Below are positions 1 through 8,369 of a stretch of DNA of 64,000 bases, in pieces. The number at the start of each line of letters is the position of its first letter. The first letter of the stretch is position 1. The notes below the pieces were generated by a model. The model was given only the letters and a program-made list of their open reading frames with translations, was not told the DNA's origin and ran no database searches. This DNA is from Micromonospora echinospora (GTDB lineage: Bacteria > Actinomycetota > Actinomycetes > Mycobacteriales > Micromonosporaceae): contig NZ_JACHJC010000001.1 of NCBI RefSeq assembly GCF_014203425.1, forward strand, positions 1,054,001 to 1,118,000, given 5' to 3'. The translations under genes and the position numbers were made by a program.

Positions 1-1593
1 AGCGCGGTCGGCGGCAACCTGCCGAACTGGGCCGAGCCGGCCCAGCTCGCGCTCTGGTTCAACGCCTTCTCCCGGCTGGCCACCGCGCTCGTGGTGGCGT
101 TCGGGATCAAGGAGATCAGCCAGGCCCAGCGCGCCGAGGCGGAGCGCACCGAGCAGAGCATGTTCCGGCAGTTCTCCGAGGGCTGGAAATACATCGGCCA
201 GACCCCGCTCGTCCGTGGCCTGGTGCTGGGCATCTTCGGCGCCTTCGCCGGCGGCGGCATCGTGGTCGGCACGGGCAAGTTCTTCGCCAACTCGCTCGGC
301 GCCGGTGACGCCGCCTTCTCGCTGCTCTTCGGCGCGATCTTCGTCGGCCTGGCGCTCGGCATCGGCCTCGGGCCGATGATCGTGCGGGACATGTCCCGCC
401 GCCGCTGGTTCGGCATGAGCATCGTGCTCGCCAGCGCCTCGGTGCTGGTGCTCGCCTTCGCCATCCACCTGTCGATGGCCATCCTCGGCGCGATCCTGGT
501 CGGCGCCGGCGCCGGCATGGCGTTCCTGGCCGGCACCACGCTGCTCGGCGGCGAGGTCGCCGACGAGGTACGCGGGCGCGTCTTCGCAGTGGTGCAGATC
601 GGCACGCGGCTGGTGCTGATCCTTGCCATCGCGCTCAGCAGCCTCCTGGTCGGCGTCGGCGGCTCCCGCCAGCTCACCATCGCCGACCTGGGCATCTCCA
701 TCTCCTCGACCCGCCTGCTGCTGCTCGCCGCCGGCGCGGCCGGCATCATCGCCGGCATCAGCGCGTTCGGCCAGATGGACGACAAGAAGGGCGTGCCGGT
801 CCTCGCCGACCTCTGGGGCTCGATCCGGGGGCGCCCGCTGATGCCGGCCGAGCCGTTCGTCTCCAGCGGCCTGTTCGTGGTCTTCGAGGGCGGCGAGGGC
901 GCCGGCAAGTCCACCCAGCTCGCCGTGCTCGCCGAGCGCCTACGCGGGCAGGGGCGGGACGTGGTGGTCACCCGCGAGCCGGGCGCCACCCCGGTCGGTG
1001 AGCGGATCCGCTCGCTGGTGCTGGACACCGGCAAGGACGAGGCGCCGTCGCCGCGCGCCGAGGCGCTGCTCTACGCCGCCGACCGGGCGCACCATGTCGC
1101 GACTGTCGTCCGCCCGGCGCTCGTGCGCGGCGCGGTGGTGATCAGTGACCGGTACGTCGACTCGTCACTGGCGTACCAGGGTGCCGGCCGGACGCTGCCG
1201 GTGGACGAGGTCTCCTGGCTCTCGTCCTGGGCCACCGGCGGGCTCAAGCCCGACCTGGTGGTGCTGCTCGACGTCGAGCCGCGTACCGGCCTGAGCCGGG
1301 TGGAGACGCGCAACGAGGGGGCCGACCGGCTGGAGGCCGAGTCGCTGACGTTCCACGAGCGGGTCCGGTACGCCTTCCTCGACCTGGCCGCCGGTGACCC
1401 GAAGCGTTACCTGGTGCTCGACGCGTCCCGTCCGGTGGACGAGATCGCCGAGGCGGTGGCGCGCCGGGTGGGTGAGTTCCTCGCCGACCCGGGCGGGATC
1501 GTGCACCCGCGTCCGGCGCAGGGCCCGGACACCTCGGTCCAGCCGGAGTTATCCGACGCGGAGCTGGTGACGATGGAGCAACCCCGAAGATGA
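1..1593 (+). CDS. tmk: MFS transporter-thymidylate kinase fusion, 5' end outside window
   Basis: The C-terminal half is thymidylate kinase, which phosphorylates dTMP to dTDP for DNA synthesis. The P-loop GGEGAGKST lies about 297 codons into the window and the DRYVDSSLAYQG nucleotide-binding motif near codon 383. The part before it (about codons 1-270) is a run of hydrophobic helices typical of the second half of a major facilitator transporter. The frame is open from the first base, so the gene starts upstream; an in-frame GTG at 91 is not a convincing start because transporter-like sequence precedes it. Fusions of this kind are known in Micromonosporaceae-like actinobacteria. The stop overlaps the next start (ATGA), so it is probably cotranslated with the polymerase delta' gene. 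The transported substrate is unknown. Confidence 0.93.
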   Translation, partial: SAVGGNLPNWAEPAQLALWFNAFSRLATALVVAFGIKEISQAQRAEAERTEQSMFRQFSEGWKYIGQTPLVRGLVLGIFGAFAGGGIVVGTGKFFANSLGAGDAAFSLLFGAIFVGLALGIGLGPMIVRDMSRRRWFGMSIVLASASVLVLAFAIHLSMAILGAILVGAGAGMAFLAGTTLLGGEVADEVRGRVFAVVQIGTRLVLILAIALSSLLVGVGGSRQLTIADLGISISSTRLLLLAAGAAGIIAGISAFGQMDDKKGVPVLADLWGSIRGRPLMPAEPFVSSGLFVVFEGGEGAGKSTQLAVLAERLRGQGRDVVVTREPGATPVGERIRSLVLDTGKDEAPSPRAEALLYAADRAHHVATVVRPALVRGAVVISDRYVDSSLAYQGAGRTLPVDEVSWLSSWATGGLKPDLVVLLDVEPRTGLSRVETRNEGADRLEAESLTFHERVRYAFLDLAAGDPKRYLVLDASRPVDEIAEAVARRVGEFLADPGGIVHPRPAQGPDTSVQPELSDAELVTMEQPRR

Positions 1594-2888
1594 CCGACGT
1601 CTTCGGCGATCTGGTCGGGCAGGACGAGGCGGTGGACACGCTGCGGCGGGCCGCCGCCTCGGCCGCCGCGCTGCTGCGCGCCGCCGTTCCCGTCGCGGCC
1701 GGCGCGTCGGCAGGCGGGTACGACGACCTCGACGCGCTCGCCGAGGAGTTCGACAGCACGGACACCGACCCAGGTCCGGTGCCCGCCGCTGAAGCCGATC
1801 CCGGCGCCGGGATGACCCACGCCTGGATCTTCACCGGGCCGCCCGGATCGGGCCGGTCGGTGGCCGCCCGCGCGTTCGCCGCCGCCCTGCAGTGTGTGCA
1901 CGGCACCGGATGCGGCAGCTGCCCCGGCTGCCACACCACGCTCACCGGCACGCACGCCGATGTGCGGCTCGTCGTGCCGGACGGGCTCTCCATCGGCGTC
2001 GGCGAGATGCGGGCGCTCGTGCTCCGCGCGGCGAGCACCCCGTCCGGCGGCCGGTGGCAGGTCGTCATCATCGAGGACGCCGACCGGCTCACCGAGGCCG
2101 CCGGCAACGCGCTGCTCAAGGCGATCGAGGAGCCGCCGCCGCGTACCGTCTTCCTGCTCTGCGCCCCGTCCACCCACCCCGACGACATCTCCGTGACCAT
2201 CCGGTCGCGCTGCCGCGTCGTACCGCTGCGCCAGCCGCCACCGGCCGCGGTGGCCGAGGTGCTGGTCCGTCGCGACGGCGTCGCGCCGGACGTGGCCGAG
2301 TGGGCCGCGGCGGCCGCGCAGGGGCACGTGGGCCGGGCCCGTCGGCTGGCCCGCGACCCGGAGGCCCGGCAGCGGCGCGATGCGGTGCTGGCCGTGCCGC
2401 GCCGGCTGACCGGCGTCGGCGCGGCGTTCGACGCCGCCTCGGCGCTGATCGAGGCCGCCGAGGCGGAGGCCGCCGCCTCGGTCGTCGAGATCGACGAGGC
2501 GGAACGGTCGGCGTTGCAGACCGCGCTCGGCGCGGGCGGCACCGGCCGTGGCGCGGCCGGCGCCATGCGCGGCGCCGCCGGTCAGCTCAAGGACCTGGAG
2601 AAGCGGCAGAAGTCGCGGGCGACCCGCGCCCAGCGGGACGCGCTAGACCGGGCGCTTGTCGACCTGGCCGGGTTCTATCGGGACGCGCTCACCATGGCGT
2701 TGCGGGCGCCGGTCGCCCCGGTGCACACCGACACCGCGGCGCTGGCCGGCGCGGGCGCGCAGAAGTGGGACGCCGAGGGCTCGCTGCGCCGCCTGGAGGC
2801 GGTGCTGGAGTGCCGGGCGGCGATCGAGGCGAACGTCAAGCCGCGGATCGCGGTGGAGGCGATGATGCTCAACCTCTGGCGCGGCTGA
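1590..2888 (+). CDS. holB: DNA polymerase III subunit delta'
   Basis: This is a clamp-loader subunit of the replicative polymerase (432 aa). The AAA+ fold is visible: Walker A GPPGSGRS near residue 83, a four-cysteine zinc module (C-x6-C-x2-C-x2-C) near residue 101, a degenerate Walker B region IIEDADRL near 160 followed by GNALLKAIEEPP, and the SRC sensor motif near 205. The lysine of Walker A is replaced by arginine (GRS), as is common in non-hydrolysing delta' subunits. An Ala/Glu-rich segment at residues 290-350 is an actinobacterial expansion. The ATG overlaps the stop of the thymidylate kinase gene, a conserved tmk-holB arrangement. Confidence 0.95.
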   Translation: MTDVFGDLVGQDEAVDTLRRAAASAAALLRAAVPVAAGASAGGYDDLDALAEEFDSTDTDPGPVPAAEADPGAGMTHAWIFTGPPGSGRSVAARAFAAALQCVHGTGCGSCPGCHTTLTGTHADVRLVVPDGLSIGVGEMRALVLRAASTPSGGRWQVVIIEDADRLTEAAGNALLKAIEEPPPRTVFLLCAPSTHPDDISVTIRSRCRVVPLRQPPPAAVAEVLVRRDGVAPDVAEWAAAAAQGHVGRARRLARDPEARQRRDAVLAVPRRLTGVGAAFDAASALIEAAEAEAAASVVEIDEAERSALQTALGAGGTGRGAAGAMRGAAGQLKDLEKRQKSRATRAQRDALDRALVDLAGFYRDALTMALRAPVAPVHTDTAALAGAGAQKWDAEGSLRRLEAVLECRAAIEANVKPRIAVEAMMLNLWRG

Positions 2889-3023
2889 CCCACGCCCGTT
2901 CCGCGCTGTCCACAGGGCATCGACACGCGCGATTGGCGTGCGGTACGGTCCCCGGTGATGCCGCGGTGATCGAGGCGGCACGCTCAGTGATGTTGGGGCC
3001 GACCGGCCGGGAGGAGTCCGCCG

Positions 3024-3353
3024 ATGCCGCGGGGCGAGATCGACGAGGCCTGGATCGAGGAGGCGGTGCGGCGCTACCGCCGCATCGAGAACCTGCAGGC
3101 CGAGTTCGACCAGGCGGTGGCCACTGTCGAGGTCACCGTCCGCTCGCCCGACGGCCTCGTCGAGGTGGTGGTGACCGCCGGTGGGCGGATCACCGACGTG
3201 CGTTTCCTCGGTCCGCTGCACCACCGCAGCCCACGTGACGTGGCCGGTTCGGTGCAGGCGGCGGTCACCGCCGCCGCCGACGCGGCGCAGTGGGCGCGGG
3301 AGAAGCTGCACAACGAGACGTTCGCGGCCTACCGGCCGCTGGCGGGAGCCTGA
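3024..3353 (+). CDS. YbaB/EbfC-like small protein
   Basis: This 109-aa protein has an N-terminal helix, then a short beta-rich core (VEVTVRSPDGLVEVVVTAGGRITDV) and a C-terminal helix. This is the layout of the YbaB/EbfC nucleoid-associated family as found next to type VII-like substrates in actinobacteria. The start is an ATG preceded by a good Shine-Dalgarno sequence (GGGAGGAG). It heads a tight three-gene unit: the next ATG lies one base after its stop. DNA binding is not demonstrated; in these contexts YbaB-like proteins may instead be partners of the secreted helical proteins. Confidence 0.8.
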   Translation: MPRGEIDEAWIEEAVRRYRRIENLQAEFDQAVATVEVTVRSPDGLVEVVVTAGGRITDVRFLGPLHHRSPRDVAGSVQAAVTAAADAAQWAREKLHNETFAAYRPLAGA

Positions 3354-3354
3354 C

Positions 3355-3660
3355 ATGGAGACGCTGCGTGCCCTGGCCGCCCGCCTCGACGAGGCCGGCG
3401 CGACCCTCGCCACGCTGGCCCGCACGGTCACCGCCACCGACCCGCCCCACCCCGCGTTCGGCGCGCACGCCGCCGGCCGCCCCGGTGACGTGGGCCGCGC
3501 GCTGCACCGGCAGTGGACCGCCGCCACCGCCGACCGGGCACGCGAGGCGCAGGCCGCCGCCGTCCGGCTCGCAGCCGCCGCGGCCGCGCTGCGCAGCGCC
3601 GCCGACCGCTACGCCGCCGCCGACGACGGCGTGGCCCGGCGGCTGGCCCGGGAGGCCTGA
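3355..3660 (+). CDS. EspC/T7SS-target-like small helical protein
   Basis: This 101-aa protein is Ala/Arg-rich and predicted to be almost wholly helical. It has a central FGAHAAGRPGDVGRALHRQW segment resembling the ESX-1 secretion-associated EspC-like family of actinobacteria, with a W in the position expected of WXG-type helical hairpins. It sits one base after the YbaB-like gene, and its stop overlaps the next start (TGATG), so the three genes are almost certainly one transcript. No ESX membrane or ATPase components are in the window. The family assignment rests on pattern recognition only. Confidence 0.72.
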   Translation: METLRALAARLDEAGATLATLARTVTATDPPHPAFGAHAAGRPGDVGRALHRQWTAATADRAREAQAAAVRLAAAAAALRSAADRYAAADDGVARRLAREA

Positions 3661-4328
3661 TGGACGCGCTCGACCGCCTCGCCGAGCCAGGGCTCGACCT
3701 GCTCGCCCGCGTCGACACGCTGCTCGCCGCGGGCGCGCCCGAGGGGCACCGCCTCTGGCCGCTGCTGCGCCGCATGCAGGTGCTTCCCGGCGCGGCAGTG
3801 CGCGAGTTCCTCGACCTGCACCCCGCGCCGCTGACCGGCGCCGGCCACGCCGTGCGCCGGCTCGTCCGGGGGTACGACGACACCTGCGCCCTGCTCGGCG
3901 ACACGATCGCCTGGTCGGGTGCTGCCGCGTCGGCGTACGACGAGGCGCGCGCAACACTGCTCCGGCACCTGGACGAGGGGCCGGAGAGCCTGGTCGGGCG
4001 GCTGGAGTCCACGGCGAGTTACGCGGACGCGCTGGCCGGCTGGGTGGAGGGCAGCCGGGTCGCGCTGGCCCGCGCGCTGGCCGAGGTGCTGGGTTCGTCC
4101 GAGGCGGTCGCCGTGCACGCGGCGACCCGACCCGGCGTCCACGCCGGACCGGCCGGGGCGTCGGCCGCGGCCGAGATCGCCACCCGGATCCTCGGTGTGC
4201 TCGGAGTCGCCTACGACGGCGCCGAGACGCTGCTGCGTCAGTGGGGGCCGAGTCTCGCCGAGACGGTCTGGCGGGATCGGCCGGCGGTCGCGCCGCACTA
4301 CGGCGGCACCACCCGAATCGGCTACTGA
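3660..4328 (+). CDS. WXG100-like helical protein, third gene of type-VII-like trio
   Basis: This 222-aa protein is mostly helical, with no signal peptide and no membrane segment. It resembles the longer WXG100/ESX-associated helical proteins encoded beside EspC-like genes. The segment RLVRGYDDTCALLGDTIAWSGAAASAYDEARATL resembles the W-S-G-x-A-A-x-A-Y/F pattern of such proteins. The ATG overlaps the preceding stop. The C-terminal tail (AETVWRDRPAVAPHYGG) is extended and proline-containing, as in secreted effectors. The function is unknown; a role as a type VII cargo or chaperone pair with the preceding protein is inference. Confidence 0.68.
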   Translation: MDALDRLAEPGLDLLARVDTLLAAGAPEGHRLWPLLRRMQVLPGAAVREFLDLHPAPLTGAGHAVRRLVRGYDDTCALLGDTIAWSGAAASAYDEARATLLRHLDEGPESLVGRLESTASYADALAGWVEGSRVALARALAEVLGSSEAVAVHAATRPGVHAGPAGASAAAEIATRILGVLGVAYDGAETLLRQWGPSLAETVWRDRPAVAPHYGGTTRIGY

Positions 4329-4575
4329 CGGTCCACGGCGCCGCGCGCCGGACCGGCCGTGGCCGGGCAACGGCGGCGACGCCGTGGACTTCCCCTGCAC
4401 CCCCCGCAGGTATGTCTTCACTCAACGCTGTCGACACACGCTTGTCCCGGCAGCGGGCGAGGTTTCAGCCGTCCGGGCGAGGCGAAGGGGGCGATTCGGC
4501 CGGATCGACGGAGCCGATCGCCGCAGTCGGTGACCGGACGGCGACCGCCCGCCGTACGGCGGGCACCGATCCGCG

Positions 4576-4581
4576 TAGGGT
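4576..4581 (+). promoter_or_regulatory. Leaderless-type -10 box of ricT
   Basis: TAGGGT ends 7 nt before the ricT ATG, and there is no Shine-Dalgarno sequence. The spacing places the transcription start on or next to the start codon. The preceding 247 bp (4329-4575) hold no gene that I can support. Confidence 0.6.
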
Positions 4582-4588
4582 GGGGCGC

Positions 4589-5431
4589 ATGGGCATGCTC
4601 TGCGCGGTCAGTTTCAACCGGTACGGGCGCCTCTACTACCTCGACCCGGGCGAGCTGCGCCCGCAGGTGGGCGACCGGGTGCTGGTGCCCACCGACGAGG
4701 GCCCCGAGGTGGCCGAGTGCGTCTGGGCAGCCCAGTGGGTCAGCGAGGACACCGACGGGTTCCCGAAACTCGCCGGGCTCGCCGAGGACGACGACCTGCG
4801 CCGCGACGAGACGCTGCGCCGGCGCAAGGCCGAGGCGAAGGTGGCCGCCAAGCGGCTGATCCGCGAACACGGCCTGCCGATGAAGGTGGTAGCCGTCGAC
4901 CACGTCCTGGCCACGCCGGAGAACGGCAGCGACCGCACCACCATCTACTTCACCGCGCCGCACCGGGTCGACTTCCGCTCCCTGGTCCGTGACCTGGGCG
5001 CCACCCTGCACTGCCGGGTCGAGCTGCGGCAGCTGTCCGCCCGTGACTCGGCACGGGTGCAGGGCGGCATCGGCTCCTGCGGACGTGACCTGTGCTGCGC
5101 CACGTTCCTCAACGACTTCGAGCCGGTGACCATCCGGATGGCGAAGGACCAGGACCTGCCGCTCAACCCGCTGCGCATCTCCGGCGCGTGCGGGCGGCTG
5201 ATGTGCTGCCTCAAGTACGAGCACCCGCTGTACCAGAAGTTCCAGGAGTCGGCCCCCGCGGTCGGCAGCCGGGTCTCCACGCCGCAGGGCGAGGGCAAGG
5301 TGGTCGGCCACAGCGTCCCGCGCGACGCGGTGACGGTACGCCTGGACGCCGACGGCTCGCGCTCGATGTGCTCGCGGGCGTCGGTGTGCGCCCCCCGACA
5401 GGCCCACGACCAGCACTACCCCCAGCCCTGA
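4589..5431 (+). CDS. ricT: PSP1-domain protein RicT
   Basis: This 280-aa cytoplasmic protein has the two cysteine clusters that define the RicT/PSP1 family: CGRDLCC near residue 168 and CGRLMCCLKYE near residue 206. In Bacillus, RicT binds Fe-S clusters as part of a complex that regulates RNase Y; the actinobacterial role is not established. The start is the ATG of MGMLCAVSFNRYGRLYY, where family similarity begins, supported by the -10 box just upstream. The same frame is open for over 1 kb upstream, but that stretch shadows the preceding genes. The 3' end faces the metallophosphoesterase gene. Confidence 0.92.
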   Translation: MGMLCAVSFNRYGRLYYLDPGELRPQVGDRVLVPTDEGPEVAECVWAAQWVSEDTDGFPKLAGLAEDDDLRRDETLRRRKAEAKVAAKRLIREHGLPMKVVAVDHVLATPENGSDRTTIYFTAPHRVDFRSLVRDLGATLHCRVELRQLSARDSARVQGGIGSCGRDLCCATFLNDFEPVTIRMAKDQDLPLNPLRISGACGRLMCCLKYEHPLYQKFQESAPAVGSRVSTPQGEGKVVGHSVPRDAVTVRLDADGSRSMCSRASVCAPRQAHDQHYPQP

Positions 5432-5468
5432 CCCCGAGCCCTCCCGCCCCTTCGGCGGTGATCGGGGG

Positions 5469-7199
5469 TCAGCGGATGACGATCGGGGGTTCGGCGAGGC
5501 GGGGGGTCAGCGGGGTCTTCGGGGTCAGCCACGGGGCCGTCGGGGACTGGTCGGGGTTGAGCTGCCAGCCGTGGGACACCTTGTCCACAGCGATCGGGTA
5601 GATCGTCAGCGTGCCGTCCGGGGCGATCCGGAACCGCAGGAACGCCTTCGAGTCCTCGATGCCCTGGGCGGCGAACAACTCGTTCAGGTTGACCCCGAAC
5701 GCGCCGGCCACCAGCAGGTAGAGCGCGACGAGCTGACTGGCGACCAGACCGCTCACCGGCCCGTAGAGCACCACCGCGGCGACCGCCGGCATCGGCCACG
5801 GCCAGTCGTAGAACGGAAGCTGCAACCAGACCCACGTGCCCCCGGCGGCGAGCGCCACCTGGGCCAGCCCGTGCGCCACCCCGAGGATCCAGTGCCGGGC
5901 GTGCCGTTTCCCGCCCGCCGTCGGCGGCTTGGCGAAGAACACCGCGCCCATCATCGCCGCCACCAGCATGATCGCCAGCGGCACGCTGAACAGCCGCTGC
6001 TCGGTGGTGCCCACCCGCTGCACCGCCACGCCGGCCATGGCCAGCATCAGTAGCGTGTGCAGGGTGCCGAGCAACGTGGTGAAGCCCGGGTTGCGGAACG
6101 GCAGCCGGGCGAAGATCCCCCAGCCGTACCGGCGGGAACGCGCCTTGTCCGGGTAGCGCGCGGCCAGGTCGTACTCCTGGGTGTTGCTGGCCCGCCTGGT
6201 CAGCGTGTCACGCGGCGGCACCTCCAGCTTCTCCGGCAGCCGGTGCGTGGGGTAGAGGTATGCGCCGCCACCGCCGCACGTGATGAGCTGCCGGTCCGCC
6301 CCGGCGTAACGGGCGTAGTGGTGCAGGTCGCCGGAGACCAGCACCCGCACCTGCGCGCCGGTCGGCGCGACGAGAGTACGGATGAAGTAGTCGATCGAGT
6401 CGTACGCGTTGGGGTGGTCGACGGCCTTGACCCACGTCGGCGCCGGCACCGCCAGGATCACCTTCGACTCCGGGGTGAGCTTGCGGGCCACCTCGTCGAA
6501 GTAGGTGAGCTGCGGGTCGTCCAGGTACGAACCGGACTGGTCGTCGAGGCCGAGCAGCCACCAGCCGGCCGGCAGCTCGACCGCGAAGTACGAGCGGGAC
6601 TGGCCGGTGCCCCAGCCGCCGAAGTGCCGGTCCCGGGTCCGCACGAACAGCCGCAGGAACGCCGTCAGTCCGTCGTACCAGTCGTGGTTGCCCGGCACCG
6701 CGAACAGCGTCGGCTGCTCCGGCGGCGCGACCGGCAACGCCGCCTGGTACGGGCCCTTGCAGCGGTCCTCGTACGCCTCGTAGCCCGCCGCCGGGTAGAC
6801 CTGGTCGCCGCCCATCACCAGCGTCTGCGCCCGGGGAAGCCGGTGCCCGTCCACCGTCAGCTCCGGCTGGGCGAGCAGGTACGCCACCGAGTACGTGGCG
6901 TCGAAGCCGTCACCCAGGTCCGCCACGTAGTCGAGCCAGAGCCCGCCGTCCGGACCGACCTGCCGGAACGTGCCGTCGCCGAACGCGTTCTGCAGCTCGC
7001 GCTTGTCCAGGTACGCCCCGAACAACATCGCGAGCAGCGTACGCAGGCCGGTGCTGATCAGCAGCAGCGGCGCGAGCCAGGGCACCGGCCGGCGCGGGGT
7101 GAAACCCAGCTCCCGGGGGTCCATGCTGCGGGGGCGGCGGGTGGCGCGCTCGCCGGGATGCGCCTCGGGGGCCGCTGGCCGCGGCGGTTCGTCGGTCAC
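5469..7199 (-). CDS. Membrane-bound metallophosphoesterase
   Basis: This 576-aa protein is a calcineurin-like phosphoesterase. The metal-binding motifs are in order: DLGD (near residue 93), GGDQVY (128), PGNHDWYDG (168) and SGDLHHY (288). A hydrophobic helix at residues 35-55 and about five more from residue 385 onward anchor it, so the active domain lies between membrane regions. GTG at 7199 is chosen because a TACCCT box lies 7 nt upstream; an ATG 23 codons further in (MDPRELGFTPRRP) is the alternative. The long frame extends upstream but loses family character. The substrate is unknown. A TTGTCCACA DnaA-box match occurs inside the gene at 5581. Confidence 0.85.
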   Translation of the reverse strand: MTDEPPRPAAPEAHPGERATRRPRSMDPRELGFTPRRPVPWLAPLLLISTGLRTLLAMLFGAYLDKRELQNAFGDGTFRQVGPDGGLWLDYVADLGDGFDATYSVAYLLAQPELTVDGHRLPRAQTLVMGGDQVYPAAGYEAYEDRCKGPYQAALPVAPPEQPTLFAVPGNHDWYDGLTAFLRLFVRTRDRHFGGWGTGQSRSYFAVELPAGWWLLGLDDQSGSYLDDPQLTYFDEVARKLTPESKVILAVPAPTWVKAVDHPNAYDSIDYFIRTLVAPTGAQVRVLVSGDLHHYARYAGADRQLITCGGGGAYLYPTHRLPEKLEVPPRDTLTRRASNTQEYDLAARYPDKARSRRYGWGIFARLPFRNPGFTTLLGTLHTLLMLAMAGVAVQRVGTTEQRLFSVPLAIMLVAAMMGAVFFAKPPTAGGKRHARHWILGVAHGLAQVALAAGGTWVWLQLPFYDWPWPMPAVAAVVLYGPVSGLVASQLVALYLLVAGAFGVNLNELFAAQGIEDSKAFLRFRIAPDGTLTIYPIAVDKVSHGWQLNPDQSPTAPWLTPKTPLTPRLAEPPIVIR

Positions 7200-7206
7200 C
7201 CGCCGC

Positions 7207-7212
7207 AGGGTA
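7207..7212 (-). promoter_or_regulatory. Leaderless-type -10 box of metallophosphoesterase
   Basis: Read on the minus strand this is TACCCT, 7 nt before the GTG start, with no Shine-Dalgarno sequence between them. Confidence 0.5.
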
Positions 7213-7331
7213 GTCGGGACGCGGCGCGAAGTCTCTCCCGTGACGGGGCAGATGTGGTCCGGTGCCCGGGTTCGGAGGCGGGGGATCCGGTTCGGCACAA
7301 GCTCGGTCGTGCCGTACACTTGGCGGTCGTT

Positions 7332-7408
7332 GCCGCCTTAGCTCAGTCGGCTAGAGCGACGCACTCGTAATGCGTAGGTCGACGGTTCGATTCCGTCAGG
7401 CGGCTCCA
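7332..7408 (+). tRNA. tRNA-Thr (anticodon CGT)
   Basis: This is a complete cloverleaf. A 7-bp acceptor stem (GCCGCCT with AGGCGGC), D arm GCTC/GAGC, anticodon stem ACGCA/TGCGT with loop CTCGTAA (anticodon CGT, reading ACG), and T arm GACGG-TTCGATT-CCGTC all fold. The discriminator is T and CCA is encoded at 7406-7408. A strong terminator follows within 5 nt. The genes downstream have an accessory look, so this tRNA may have served as an integration site; I found no second copy of its 3' end in the window. Confidence 0.97.
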
Positions 7409-7411
7409 CAG

Positions 7412-7459
7412 AAAGGCCCAGGTCACCGGCTTGATCGCCGATCATGACCTGGGCCTTTT
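7412..7459 (+). terminator. Terminator after tRNA-Thr
   Basis: Arms AAAGGCCCAGGTCA and TGACCTGGGCCTTTT form a perfect 14-bp stem around a 19-nt loop, ending in a T run. It starts 3 nt after the tRNA CCA. This is the clearest intrinsic terminator in the window. Confidence 0.92.
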
Positions 7460-7577
7460 GCCTACCCTCGCGAGGCCGGGCAGCCAAGCGAGCAGCCAAC
7501 CTACACACCTGACCACAGCGCCCCCTCCAACCGCGAAGCCGCTTCCCGCGCGATCTCCGGAGCTACGTGGGCTTTGG

Positions 7578-8357
7578 TCAGGTGATGCCGCCGTCGCTGT
7601 GTAAGAGTTGGCCGTTGATCCAGCCCCCGTCGGGTGAGCACAGGAACGCGACGAGGTTCGCGCAGTCCTGTGGGCGCCCGAGGCGACCGAGCGGCGTGGC
7701 CCGTAGGACCGCATCCCTGATCTCCGGGGTCATCCAGCCGGTATCGGTCGGACCCGGATCGATGGCGTTGGCGGTCACGCCGAGGTGGGCCAGTTCTTGA
7801 GCGGCGGCCAGGGTGATCCGATCGAGTGCGCCTTTGCTGGCTCCGTAGGGAAGGTTGCCGACAGTAGCGTCACTGGTCAGGCTGATGATGCGTCCCGTGC
7901 CGTGTGGCCCGTGGAACCGTTGGGCGTACTCGCGAATCAGGAGCCAGCTTGCCCGGGTGTTGACCGCGAAGTGACGGTCGAAGCTTTCGATGCTGGTGTC
8001 GAGCAGGCCCGAGCTGACGCTCTCGCAGTGGGCGAGGACGAGCGCGCTGACCGCGCCGAGTTCTCGCTCCACGGCCGTGAAGATGCCGGCCGTGGCGTGA
8101 GGATCAGCGAGGTCCGCCTCGACTGCTGCGGTTTTCGCCCCGTGCTTGGCGGCTTGGCTGCTGAGCTGCGTCACGGCCTCGGGATCGGCTCCCCAGGGCA
8201 TCCGCTCGTCGTACGGGGTCCAGTAGGTGAAGCCGACATCCCAGCCGGTCTGGGCCAGCGTCAGCACCACCGATGCGGCGATGCCGGCGCTGCGGCCGGC
8301 ACCGGTCACCAGGGCGACGGGTCGATGCTGGTGGTCGACGCCATCCGTATGTGCCAT
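7578..8357 (-). CDS. SDR family oxidoreductase
   Basis: This short-chain dehydrogenase/reductase has the N-terminal NAD(P) motif VTGAGRSAGIA, the NxxxS-type VNTRAS segment, the catalytic Ser in SLTSDA and the YGASKG (Tyr-x3-Lys) motif. A C-terminal GGWINGQLLHSDGG tail is typical of the 3-oxoacyl-ACP reductase-like subgroup. The glycine motif is slightly unusual (GAGRSAGIA rather than GxxxGIG). The chosen ATG gives 259 aa; a GTG four codons upstream is the alternative and has AAGGGG immediately before it, too close for a normal ribosome site. The substrate is unknown. It is the first gene of the orphan stretch after tRNA-Thr, and codon use is less GC-biased than in the flanks. Confidence 0.85.
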   Translation of the reverse strand: MAHTDGVDHQHRPVALVTGAGRSAGIAASVVLTLAQTGWDVGFTYWTPYDERMPWGADPEAVTQLSSQAAKHGAKTAAVEADLADPHATAGIFTAVERELGAVSALVLAHCESVSSGLLDTSIESFDRHFAVNTRASWLLIREYAQRFHGPHGTGRIISLTSDATVGNLPYGASKGALDRITLAAAQELAHLGVTANAIDPGPTDTGWMTPEIRDAVLRATPLGRLGRPQDCANLVAFLCSPDGGWINGQLLHSDGGIT

Positions 8358-8369
8358 CCGTGGTCGCAC

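Noticed and set aside
1244..2566. Long open frame (440 codons) on the minus strand over tmk and holB
   Set aside because: It is a mirror frame of high-GC genes with Ser/Arg/Ala-rich nonsense composition; the plus-strand genes have clear motifs.
3024..4328. Complete type VII secretion locus
   Set aside because: No EccC ATPase, EccD channel or mycosin gene is nearby; only small substrate-like proteins are seen.
3290..4588. Long open frame upstream of and continuous with ricT
   Set aside because: It lies antiphase to the three small genes and encodes Arg/Pro-rich sequence without family similarity; ricT starts at 4589.
5432..5530. Tandem GATCGGGGGT-like repeats between ricT and the metallophosphoesterase
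   Set aside because: Most of the stretch codes for the C-terminus of the metallophosphoesterase; the repetition is short and imperfect.
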